Assembly (NCBI RefSeq): GCF_002498065.1
Contig: NZ_DAFZ01000062.1
Span: 1 to 13,054 of the forward strand
DNA from: Methanoculleus sp. UBA208
GTDB taxonomy: Archaea > Halobacteriota > Methanomicrobia > Methanomicrobiales > Methanoculleaceae
Reading direction: 5' to 3'
DNA length: 13,054 nt
Shown here: positions 1 through 6,163 of the stretch, piece after piece
Position numbering within the stretch: the first letter of the stretch is position 1
Layout: every line of letters begins with the position of its first letter
Notes under the pieces: model-generated
The model's database searches: none
Told to the model about the DNA's origin: nothing
What the model saw: only the letters and a program-made list of their open reading frames with translations
Position numbers and translations under genes: made by a program

Positions 1-635
1 CGCTCAAACTGCACCCGGCGCTGCCGTCGCTCCGGAGCGATGACCCGAAAGAGTGGGCGCTCGAGCCGGAGGCCTACGGGGAACTGCTGGTGTACCTCCT
101 GGACAGGTACCTGGAGAACCTGGGCAAAATCGAAGTCATGAACATCAACGACCTCTGCAGGTGCATCTTTACCCGGCACGGCACCGTCTGCACGTTCGTG
201 GACTGCATGGGAAGCACCCTTGCCTTCGGGCCGGACGGGAGCATATACCCCTGCTACCGCTTCGTCGGGATGCCTGAGTACGTGATGGGGAACGTCTACG
301 ATCGCCCCACAGCCGACGACCTCGCCCAATCAGACGCCTGGAAACTCATGCACGCGTTCAAGGAGTACGTCGACCGCGAATGCGGAGAGTGCCCCCATAT
401 CAAATACTGCCGGGGCGGGTGCCCCTACAACGCGATAGCGCTCACGGACGGCAAGGTCCGGGGTGTCGATCCCCACTGCATCGCATATAAGCGGATATTC
501 GACGAGATCACCGACCGGCTGAACGAGGAGATGTTCGGATCCGCGGATATCGAGATGGGCGGGTTCGGTTCGCCGTTCGGGCGGAAGAAAAAACCGGGGA
601 TTATGTCGATCCTGCAGACAATGGCAACGAAATAA
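1..635 (+). CDS. Radical SAM/SPASM domain enzyme, C-terminal part (5' end outside window)
   Basis: The reading frame is open from base 3, so the gene starts before the window; a GTG at position 90 is only an internal codon. The 210 visible residues lack the radical SAM CxxxCxxC cluster, which must lie upstream, but contain a full SPASM domain. Counting from base 3, the cysteines are C63, C68, C84, C127, C130, C136, C140 and C159, which fits the SPASM pattern C-x(10)-G-x(4)-C (C68 to C84), then C-x2-C-x5-C-x3-C, then a final C. These bind two auxiliary Fe-S clusters. SPASM enzymes modify ribosomal peptides or mature sulfatases; from the methanogen setting and the tail I favour the peptide-modifying methanogen subfamily (TIGR04083-like), but that assignment is from memory. 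The last 30 residues are Gly/Lys-rich and probably disordered. Substrate unknown; no obvious partner peptide lies downstream on this strand. Confidence 0.88.
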   Translation, partial: LKLHPALPSLRSDDPKEWALEPEAYGELLVYLLDRYLENLGKIEVMNINDLCRCIFTRHGTVCTFVDCMGSTLAFGPDGSIYPCYRFVGMPEYVMGNVYDRPTADDLAQSDAWKLMHAFKEYVDRECGECPHIKYCRGGCPYNAIALTDGKVRGVDPHCIAYKRIFDEITDRLNEEMFGSADIEMGGFGSPFGRKKKPGIMSILQTMATK

Positions 636-659
636 GCGTCCGGGCCTGTCTCCTGCGAC

Positions 660-674
660 GTTAACACAGTTAAC
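660..674. repeat. Paired GTTAAC palindromes
   Basis: GTTAAC occurs twice with a 3-base spacer (660-665 and 669-674). Each copy is itself palindromic and the pair is a perfect 6-bp dyad. It sits between the radical SAM stop and the promoter of the DUF998 gene, about 50 bp upstream of the TATA box, so it could be an operator or simply a small 3' hairpin of the radical SAM transcript. No function is known. Confidence 0.35.
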
Positions 675-722
675 AGCAATCCGGGCACGCGCCGGCGACC
701 TTCACGGTCGGGCCTGTGCAGG

Positions 723-731
723 AGATATTAA
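723..731 (+). promoter_or_regulatory. TATA box for the DUF998 gene
   Basis: The AT-rich element AGATATTAA lies about 27 nt upstream of the ATG at 755, the usual archaeal distance from TATA box to transcription start. No ribosome binding site lies at a useful distance before 755, so the transcript is probably leaderless. This argues against the GTG at 716 as the start. Confidence 0.45.
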
Positions 732-754
732 GGGGGAGACTCAAGTCCCTTACC

Positions 755-1351
755 ATGCGTGGGACAGACAGCAGTCGGACGATTGCAGGGGTGCTGCTCT
801 TCCTGCTCCCGGTCCAGTTCATGACAGTCCTTATGGCCGGCGCGGCCATAGCGCCCGGGTATAGCATCAGCCGGAACGCGATCAGCGATCTCGGCGTGAT
901 CGACGCAACGGTATGGCTCTTCAACGCTTCCCTCTTCATCGCAGGCCTCCTCAACATCGTCGGCGGCTACTTCCTCTACCGCTCCTACGGCAAAGGCTGG
1001 ATCCCTGCCGTCTTTGGCCTCGCAGGCATCGGTGCAATCGGTGCCGCAATCTTTACGCTGGACATCCCCGGCATCCATGGCCTCTTTGCGCTTCTTGCCT
1101 TCATGTTCTTCAACATTCAGGCCTTCGCTTGCGCCACCCTGGTCAGGGGACCCCTGAAGGCGATCTCGGTTATCGCCGGCGTTGTCGGCCTCGTCTTCCT
1201 CGTGACGCATGCCGCGAGCGACTTCGGCATCGTGAACCTCTACGGCCCTATCGATCATGGCGGGTCGGAGAGGATGATCGTGTACCCCGCGCTCCTCTGG
1301 CTTGCGGCGTTCGGAGGATACCTCATGGCGCCGTTTGCACGGGAGCGGTGA
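755..1351 (+). CDS. DUF998 family integral membrane protein
   Basis: The 198-residue product is almost entirely hydrophobic, with six likely membrane helices (about residues 9-32, 53-76, 82-101, 107-128, 136-153 and 176-193). The segment Y36-SISRNAISDLG-47 after helix 1, the H151/S155 pair and the GGSERMIVYPALLW stretch (169-182) are typical of DUF998 (PF06197, COG3371). The family has no established biochemical role. The frame is open upstream to a GTG at 716, but the ATG at 755 lies about 27 nt behind a TATA-like element, so a leaderless transcript starting there is more likely. The gene converges on the methyltransferase at 1359, only 7 bases beyond its stop, and is not in an operon with the radical SAM gene as far as promoter placement shows. 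Confidence 0.85.
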   Translation: MRGTDSSRTIAGVLLFLLPVQFMTVLMAGAAIAPGYSISRNAISDLGVIDATVWLFNASLFIAGLLNIVGGYFLYRSYGKGWIPAVFGLAGIGAIGAAIFTLDIPGIHGLFALLAFMFFNIQAFACATLVRGPLKAISVIAGVVGLVFLVTHAASDFGIVNLYGPIDHGGSERMIVYPALLWLAAFGGYLMAPFARER

Positions 1352-1358
1352 CAGGGGG

Positions 1359-2162
1359 CTACTTCCTCCCGGTCGCCTTGAAAAACGTGTAGCAGAAGAC
1401 CCCGTCCGCCTCAGAGGTCCGATAGAGGTCGCGTATGCCCTGCTCCCAGTCCTCCCGGCTCATCATGCCCCGGCCCACCGCGTCATCCCCGACGCCCTCG
1501 ACCATGGCGGTGAAGGTCAGTCTCGTGAACCCCCTGACAAGCTCCGGCCGGGACGCATCCACGTAGACCATCCGCGGAGAGACACGGACGTCGCGGTACC
1601 CGGCACCGGCGACGAGCGGATAGAGCTCCCTCCCGATCAGGGCGTTGCCGCCCATCTCCCGCTGGAGGTCGACAAGGCACCCGATGGCCCGGCGGGCATG
1701 GGCGCTGTCCGGGTGGAAGTACGCCGAGCCGTGGTCTCCCTCAATCGCCGTGATCGTGCCGCCTTCCCGGAGCAGCGGGCGAAGGCGTTCGAGCGCACGG
1801 CGGGGCTCCGCCAGGTGCTCGAGGACAAAGCAGAGGAAGATGTGGTCGAAACTCCCCGGCTCGTACCGGAGGTCGAAGATATCCCCGGCCTCGAACGTGA
1901 CGTTCGTGATCCCCTCTCCCAGCACGCGCTTTTTAGCCTGCTCGAGCGAAGTTTCGGAGATGTCGATCGACGTGATCCGGGCCTTGGGGCTGTTTTGCGC
2001 GAGGATCACTGTCTGGGCGCCGGTGCCGCATCCGGCCTCGAGCACCCGCGACCCTGCCGGATAACAGGTATCGTCGTGGAGGAGCCCGGTCAGGGTCTCT
2101 GCCTGGTCGCTCAACCGCTCCGCTTCCCGCTCTGTGTACCCGTGGACATACTTGCCGCTCAT
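1359..2162 (-). CDS. Class I SAM-dependent methyltransferase (UbiE/Methyltransf_11-like)
   Basis: The 267-residue protein has a Rossmann methyltransferase fold near its N terminus: motif I LEAGCGTGAQT (41-51) binds S-adenosylmethionine, the acidic residue after strand 2 is D67 in SIDIS, AGDIFDL (92-98) is the adenine-side motif, and FDHIFLCFVLEHL (105-117) is motif IV/post IV. The C-terminal half (about 145-267) is larger than in minimal methyltransferases and probably forms the substrate lid, with a late FCYTFFKATGRK strand. The substrate cannot be deduced; small-molecule methylation is the family norm. The ATG at 2162 has a purine-rich stretch (GAGGAAG) a few bases upstream and TATA-like elements near 2187-2193 and 2204-2210. 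The gene is transcribed alone, convergent with DUF998 and divergent from the histidine kinase. Confidence 0.9.
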   Translation of the reverse strand: MSGKYVHGYTEREAERLSDQAETLTGLLHDDTCYPAGSRVLEAGCGTGAQTVILAQNSPKARITSIDISETSLEQAKKRVLGEGITNVTFEAGDIFDLRYEPGSFDHIFLCFVLEHLAEPRRALERLRPLLREGGTITAIEGDHGSAYFHPDSAHARRAIGCLVDLQREMGGNALIGRELYPLVAGAGYRDVRVSPRMVYVDASRPELVRGFTRLTFTAMVEGVGDDAVGRGMMSREDWEQGIRDLYRTSEADGVFCYTFFKATGRK

Positions 2163-2186
2163 CCCGCTTCCTCTGCCTGCAGGAAT

Positions 2187-2210
2187 CTATAGCACAAGTT
2201 CTGTATTAAG
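2187..2210 (-). promoter_or_regulatory. Promoter region of the methyltransferase at 1359-2162
   Basis: On the minus strand two TATA-like elements are present: CTTAATAC around 2204-2210 and GCTATAGAT around 2187-2193. The nearer one is 28 nt from the ATG and would give a leaderless message; the farther one would give a leader of about 20 nt that includes the GAGGAAG purine stretch. The sequence cannot decide between them. Confidence 0.4.
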
Positions 2211-2226
2211 GCATCTGCGGTAGCCG

Positions 2227-2246
2227 GATGCGCTGGCGTGCGCATC
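2227..2246. other. GC-rich hairpin in the divergent intergenic region
   Basis: GATGCGC (2227-2233) and GCGCATC (2240-2246) form a perfect 7-bp stem around the 6-base loop TGGCGT. Flanking GCCG/CGGC could extend it with mismatches. It lies in the 297-bp gap 2163-2459 between two divergent genes, upstream of both promoters, so it may be an operator. No T tract follows, so a terminator role is unlikely. Apart from this and the two promoters I see nothing else in this gap. Confidence 0.35.
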
Positions 2247-2360
2247 GCTTCCGGCCCGCCGGTGCCGCGTCACATCTCCGGAGCGTTGCACGCCGGCAGT
2301 ACCACGATATCCGCAGCAGGAACAGGAAAGCAAAGCGTTTTCAGGAAGAAGAGCAGAGCC

Positions 2361-2372
2361 ATTATATCTATA
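2361..2372 (+). promoter_or_regulatory. TATA box for the histidine kinase gene
   Basis: ATTATATCTATA is the strongest TATA-like element in the intergenic region. Transcription would begin near 2390, leaving a leader of roughly 65-70 nt before the GTG at 2460. The leader carries GGATGTGAG just before the start, a partial match to an archaeal ribosome binding site. Confidence 0.5.
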
Positions 2373-2459
2373 ACAGTCCTGCAACAAGCTCTCGCGATAA
2401 CCAGGAACGGGACAGGATGGGCCGAGACAAAACCGGACGGTACAGGGATGTGAGCGGCC

Positions 2460-4244
2460 GTGTCTGATATCTTCACGATTCTCTTTCCGATTCTGGTCGG
2501 TTTCTGCGGTGTCTCGGCATTCATCACCTACGGCCTCGGGACGTATGTTTTTGCACGGAACCCTTCATCGACGGTCAACCGTCTCTTCCTCACGGTAACG
2601 CTCTCGGCAACCTACTGGGCCATGGGCGAATTCTTCATCTGGTATTCGGCCGGCTACGACGGTTGCCTGTTCTGGCTGAAGGCCAGCTCGTTCTGGCCCC
2701 TGGTCGTCGCGCTCACCGTCCACTTCACGCTCGCCTTCACCGGCCACCCCCTCGCGAGGGAGAAGAAACACGGCGTTCTCCTCGTTGCCCTGTACCTGCC
2801 CGCCCTGTTCTTTGCCCTGATCGGGCTCTCCACCGATCTGGTTTATACGGTAGCGTTCCAGCCCGGAACGGGGTATGTCTACCTGCCGGCATCTGCAAAT
2901 CCGGTCTACGTGGCCGGGAGAGCCTATGCCGCCCTGGCGATGCTCTGGGCGGTATACGCCGGCATCTCGTCCTGGCGGAGCGCGCGCCCGGGGAGGGTCC
3001 GGCGCCAGAACCGGCTTGTCAGTATCGGCATCGCAACCGTCGTCCTTTTCGGCGCTCTCTCCGGACTGATCCTTCCGGCCTTCGGGATCTACACCGTCAA
3101 TCTCGTCTTCATCGGGATCGTGGTCTTCTCCCTCCTTATCGCCTATGCCGTCCACAGGCACGGGCTGTTTACCCTGAGCCCCCAGGCGGCGGTCCCGGAG
3201 ATCCTCAGGACGATGCCCGACGGCCTGGTCCTTGCCGATATGGACGGCAGAGTCATCACGGCGAACGCGTCGGCTGCGGAGGTCTTCGGCGTGCCCGAAG
3301 CGAACCTTCCCGGGCAGCCGGTCTGGAGGTTCATTCCCGATACGGCGTACGTCTCGATCAGGACCGCCGTCATGGAGCAGGGAAGGTTTTCGGATCTGGA
3401 GGCGGTGCCCGACGGCAGGAAGGATCGCGTTCTCAGCATCGCCGGGGCACCTGTCAGCGACCCGGATGGAGAGCCTGCCGGAATCGTCCTGAACATCAGG
3501 GACATCACCGGCCGGAAAGCAGCCGAAACAGCCCTCCGGACGGCCAACCAGAAACTATCGCTCTTATCCCAGCTGACCTGCCACGACATCGGCAACGATA
3601 TCACGGCCCTTTCCTGGTACCTGAACCTCCTCTCTGAGGACGGGATGCATCCCGACGGCGATGTGTATCTGTCCCGATCGGTCGAGGCCGTAGAGAAGAT
3701 AAAGAAGCATCTCCAGTTCTCCCGCGAATACCAGATGATCGGCGTGTACCAGCCGGTCTGGCAGCCGCTTGAGGCGATGATCGCCCGTGCCGTCAGCAGC
3801 ATTCCGCATCCGGGGATCGAGATCGCCGCGTCAATCGCTCCGGTGGAGATCCATGCCGACCCACTCTCGCCAAAAGCCGTGTACAACCTGCTCGAGAACG
3901 CACTCCGGCATGGAGGAAACGTCACCACGATCAGTATCACGACCGTCGAGCGGACCGACGGGACGCTCGTCGTGGCATTCGAGGACGACGGCGCGGGAGT
4001 CGACGACGGGGAGAAGGAGAAGATCTTCAGCTACCATTACGGGAAGAACACCGGTTTCGGGCTGGCTTTTTCCCGGGATATCCTTTCCGTAACCGAAATC
4101 GCAATACGGGAGACGGGGACGGCGGGCCGGGGAGCCCGGTTTGAGATCCTAATCCCTCCCAGGGCATGGAGGCCGGTCGGAGGCGGAAAGCCGGGACCGG
4201 ACCCAACGGATAGCCGGGGGCAGGAGACCGCCGAGGAAAGATGA
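2460..4244 (+). CDS. Membrane sensor histidine kinase: 7TM N terminus, PAS, HATPase
   Basis: The 594-residue protein begins with seven likely membrane helices (about 4-32, 40-62, 74-96, 104-124, 150-172, 186-206, 212-234), matching the 7TM sensor domain common at the N terminus of methanogen kinases (HisKA_7TM-like). A PAS domain follows (about 245-350: PDGLVLADMDGRVITANASA, ending in GIVLNIRDITGRKAAE). The phosphoacceptor is probably H375 in LTCHDIGNDI. The ATPase domain has an N box with N480 in NLLENALRHG, D510 in FEDDGAGV, and GFGLAFS (532-538). The C-terminal 25 residues are Pro/Gly-rich and probably disordered. The GTG at 2460 is the first possible start because an in-frame TGA lies at 2451. 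No response regulator is encoded nearby, so signal and partner are unknown. Unusually, the same frame stays open after the stop (see 4245-4352). Confidence 0.88.
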   Translation: MSDIFTILFPILVGFCGVSAFITYGLGTYVFARNPSSTVNRLFLTVTLSATYWAMGEFFIWYSAGYDGCLFWLKASSFWPLVVALTVHFTLAFTGHPLAREKKHGVLLVALYLPALFFALIGLSTDLVYTVAFQPGTGYVYLPASANPVYVAGRAYAALAMLWAVYAGISSWRSARPGRVRRQNRLVSIGIATVVLFGALSGLILPAFGIYTVNLVFIGIVVFSLLIAYAVHRHGLFTLSPQAAVPEILRTMPDGLVLADMDGRVITANASAAEVFGVPEANLPGQPVWRFIPDTAYVSIRTAVMEQGRFSDLEAVPDGRKDRVLSIAGAPVSDPDGEPAGIVLNIRDITGRKAAETALRTANQKLSLLSQLTCHDIGNDITALSWYLNLLSEDGMHPDGDVYLSRSVEAVEKIKKHLQFSREYQMIGVYQPVWQPLEAMIARAVSSIPHPGIEIAASIAPVEIHADPLSPKAVYNLLENALRHGGNVTTISITTVERTDGTLVVAFEDDGAGVDDGEKEKIFSYHYGKNTGFGLAFSRDILSVTEIAIRETGTAGRGARFEILIPPRAWRPVGGGKPGPDPTDSRGQETAEER

Positions 4245-4352
4245 GCGCAGGCAGGCGTGTGCGGGGACGTTCCCGTCATCTTCAAGAGCGAATCCCCCGG
4301 ACGCGGCATCGTCTTCGCGCTCCGCCAGATACCGGCTCTTACGGCCGGATGA
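4245..4352 (+). pseudogene. Possible remnant of a kinase C-terminus, in frame after the kinase stop
   Basis: Directly after the TGA at 4242-4244 the kinase frame continues for 35 sense codons to a TGA at 4350-4352. The last part reads VIFKSESPGRGIVFALRQIP, which resembles the final strands of a histidine-kinase ATPase domain (PGRG followed by a hydrophobic strand and a proline). Third codon positions are mostly G or C, as in real genes here. It overlaps the 3' end of the minus-strand gene at 4339 by 14 bases. It may be the relic of a second kinase whose body was deleted, or coincidence; the likeness is by eye only. Confidence 0.3.
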
Positions 4353-4860
4353 CATACTCTTCGATGAGCCTCCAGGACCCGTCCTCCGTCATGATCTCGT
4401 TCGTCCAGGTGATCGCACGCGGATCGGCCGCATCCCAGATGAAACGCAGGCTGACCGCCGGATCCCCCATGGACTCCATGATGAGCCGATCACCCTCGAG
4501 CCTCCCCCGAAACACCATGGAGATGCCGTTGCTGTCGACGGCCATGCCCCGGTACTCTTCCGCCCTCGCATCCCAACCCGCAATCCAGTGAGCCTTCCAG
4601 GTAACCACCTTCTCTCCTGCGACGAACTGGTCCTGCTCGAACCTGCAGGAGCGCCAGAGGCCGTTTATGATCCACTCGCTGTCCGCCCTGCCTCTTGCCT
4701 CCATCTCGGGCGACCCCGGACCCATGCCGCCCGCTTTCACCCTGCCCGTCCAGGTCCCGTTCGGGTGGAACCGGGCAAGCGCCCCTGTTTCAGGTCCGGG
4801 TTTCAGCACCGTGGGCTCCCACCGGGCAGTCGTTCCTGCCGGTGCTTCTCTCTCGGTCAT
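4339..4860 (-). CDS. DUF1579-like (lipocalin-like) protein of unknown function
   Basis: The 173-residue product has no signal peptide or membrane helix. It shows alternating short strands with glycine turns: GALARFHPNGTWTGRVKAGG, then ARGRADSEWIINGLWRS, then AGWDARAEEYRGMAVDSNG, then GRLEGDRLIMESM and ITWTNEIMTEDGSWRLIEEY. This order (a weight/quality opening, 'G-W-D-x-x-x-x-x-Y-x-G' centre, and a final W..E.. strand) is like DUF1579 and related lipocalin-type barrels, which lack a firm function. The start is set at the ATG at 4860 because GGTGAT, a good archaeal ribosome binding site, ends 4 nt upstream, and a TATA box lies at 4895-4903. The frame is open up to 5034, but that extension crosses the promoter and is not used. 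Single gene, divergent from rsgA. Confidence 0.75.
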   Translation of the reverse strand: MTEREAPAGTTARWEPTVLKPGPETGALARFHPNGTWTGRVKAGGMGPGSPEMEARGRADSEWIINGLWRSCRFEQDQFVAGEKVVTWKAHWIAGWDARAEEYRGMAVDSNGISMVFRGRLEGDRLIMESMGDPAVSLRFIWDAADPRAITWTNEIMTEDGSWRLIEEYVIRP

Positions 4861-4894
4861 TCGCATCACCGCCCGGGGACGGGAACGTCCGCCC

Positions 4895-4903
4895 ATATAA
4901 AGA
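4895..4903 (-). promoter_or_regulatory. TATA box for the DUF1579-like gene
   Basis: On the minus strand TCTTTATATG is a clear TATA box. A start of transcription about 26 nt downstream (near 4872) would give a very short leader that just includes the GGTGAT site before the ATG at 4860. Confidence 0.55.
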
Positions 4904-4955
4904 TCTGCCCTGACCCCATTGCCGCCGGTAACTCTCTCCCTACTGAAAGGGGCTT

Positions 4956-4973
4956 GTGGCGTGCTACCGCCAC
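4956..4973. other. Small hairpin between the divergent DUF1579-like and rsgA genes
   Basis: GTGGCG (4956-4961) and CGCCAC (4968-4973) form a perfect 6-bp stem around TGCTAC. It is upstream of both promoters in the 4861-5059 gap and could be a regulator site. Nothing else stands out in this gap besides the two TATA elements. Confidence 0.25.
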
Positions 4974-5032
4974 GGAGAAGAGACCACGGTCGACAGCCGC
5001 GACCACAAAGCACTTGGCACCTTGAATGCCAC

Positions 5033-5041
5033 ACATTTTAG
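5033..5041 (+). promoter_or_regulatory. TATA-like element for rsgA
   Basis: ACATTTTAG lies about 23-25 nt before the ATG at 5060. There is no ribosome binding site next to that ATG, so a leaderless or nearly leaderless transcript is likely. Confidence 0.4.
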
Positions 5042-5059
5042 AGAGAAAAGGTCGTTTCA

Positions 5060-6154
5060 ATGAACCAGTCCACTCCTCGATGCGGAGAACAGCATCCTTA
5101 CACGCTTGAAGACCTAGGCTGGACGGAGGAGCACGATGCGGCATTCTCGAAGTACACCGGTCCGTACGTGCCGGGCCGCGTGGCCTGCCGGCAGAAGACG
5201 GTGTGGGATATACTCATCGGCGGCGGGTCCGTCACGGCCGGGATCTCCGGAGCCCTGCGAAGACTCGGCCGCTTTCCCGTTGTGGGGGATTTCGTCGTAT
5301 TACTCCATCAACCGGAGGCCGGAACCTCGATGATCGTCGACATCCTCCCGCAGAAAACCTGTTTTACACGGGGAACTCCCGGACGCGAAGGCGCCGACCA
5401 GGTCATCGCGGCGAATATCGATACGGTCTTCATCGTCACTGCCGCCGGCCGTGACCTCAACGCCCGCCGGATAGAACGCTATCTCGCGATCGCCCACGCA
5501 TCCGGCGCCCGTCCGGTCATCGTCATCAACAAGTCCGATCTGGCGGAAGACCCCGCAACGCTCGCCGACGAACTCGCTTCGGCCTCCCCCGGCATACCGG
5601 TGATCCCGATCAGCGCCGTGAGCGGGGAAGGGATCGACCGGCTCGACCCGTACCTGTCACCGGGAACGACGGTCGCCCTCATCGGCTCGTCGGGTGTCGG
5701 CAAGTCCACCCTGATCAACCGGCTCATGGACCGTCCGGTGCAGGATACCTCGCATACCCGGGACTATGACGATAAAGGGCGGCACACCACGACCGTCCGC
5801 CAGCTCTTCGTCCTCGCCAGCGGGGCGCTCATGATAGATAACCCCGGCCTGCGGGAGGTCGGCATCGGCACGGCTTCCGCCGGTATCGCCGATACGTTCC
5901 CCGATATCCTCGAACTCGCGGAGGGCTGCAGGTTCTCGGACTGCCGGCACGAACGGGAGCCGGGTTGTGCGGTGCAGGCAGCCGTCGCGAACGGGATTCT
6001 CCCTGCGGCACGGCTGGAGAGTTTTCAGAGGCTCATGCGGGAACTCGAATTCGAACGGGAGAAAGCGGAGATCGGGCTTGTGCAACTCGAGAAGAAACGC
6101 TGGAAGGCGATCGGCAAAATTCAGAGGGATATCGGGAAGACAAAGGGGAGGTGA
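5060..6154 (+). CDS. rsgA: RsgA-type ribosome small-subunit-dependent GTPase
   Basis: The 364-residue protein has the circularly permuted GTPase order that defines RsgA/YjeQ: G4 NKSD (157-160) and G5 SA (185-186) come before G1 GSSGVGKST (209-217), the G2 threonines in GRHTTT (240-245) and G3 DNPG (260-263). An OB-like domain (about 35-100) precedes the GTPase, and the C-terminal zinc knuckle C290-x4-C295-x-H297-x5-C303 follows, then a charged helix (about 318-364) with many Glu/Lys. In bacteria RsgA hydrolyses GTP on the 30S subunit and checks its late assembly. Archaea build small subunits by a different set of factors, so the role here is uncertain; the gene is probably of bacterial origin by transfer, as in other methanogens. 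ATG chosen because it matches the family N terminus (DLGWTEEHDAAF). Transcribed alone. Confidence 0.93.
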   Translation: MNQSTPRCGEQHPYTLEDLGWTEEHDAAFSKYTGPYVPGRVACRQKTVWDILIGGGSVTAGISGALRRLGRFPVVGDFVVLLHQPEAGTSMIVDILPQKTCFTRGTPGREGADQVIAANIDTVFIVTAAGRDLNARRIERYLAIAHASGARPVIVINKSDLAEDPATLADELASASPGIPVIPISAVSGEGIDRLDPYLSPGTTVALIGSSGVGKSTLINRLMDRPVQDTSHTRDYDDKGRHTTTVRQLFVLASGALMIDNPGLREVGIGTASAGIADTFPDILELAEGCRFSDCRHEREPGCAVQAAVANGILPAARLESFQRLMRELEFEREKAEIGLVQLEKKRWKAIGKIQRDIGKTKGR

Positions 6155-6163
6155 CGGCCTCCC
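6146..6163. terminator. Hairpin shared by the 3' ends of rsgA and the converging methyltransferase
   Basis: GGGAGG (6146-6151) pairs with CCTCCC (6158-6163) around TGACGG. The TGA stop of rsgA is in the loop, and the minus-strand stop (6163-6165) begins at the end of the right arm. T-rich sequence follows in both directions (TAAGTTCCTTT on plus, CTTTGTCTT on minus), so it may terminate both transcripts. The 6-bp stem is short, and many archaeal terminators are T tracts alone. Confidence 0.4.

Noticed and set aside
1302..2192. 296-codon open frame on the plus strand opposite the methyltransferase
   Set aside because: Shadow frame: the minus-strand frame has complete methyltransferase motifs, this one has none.
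4861..5034. Longer N terminus of the DUF1579-like protein to 5034
   Set aside because: It would include a clear TATA box and the divergent intergenic region; composition is Arg/Cys-rich as in non-coding frames.
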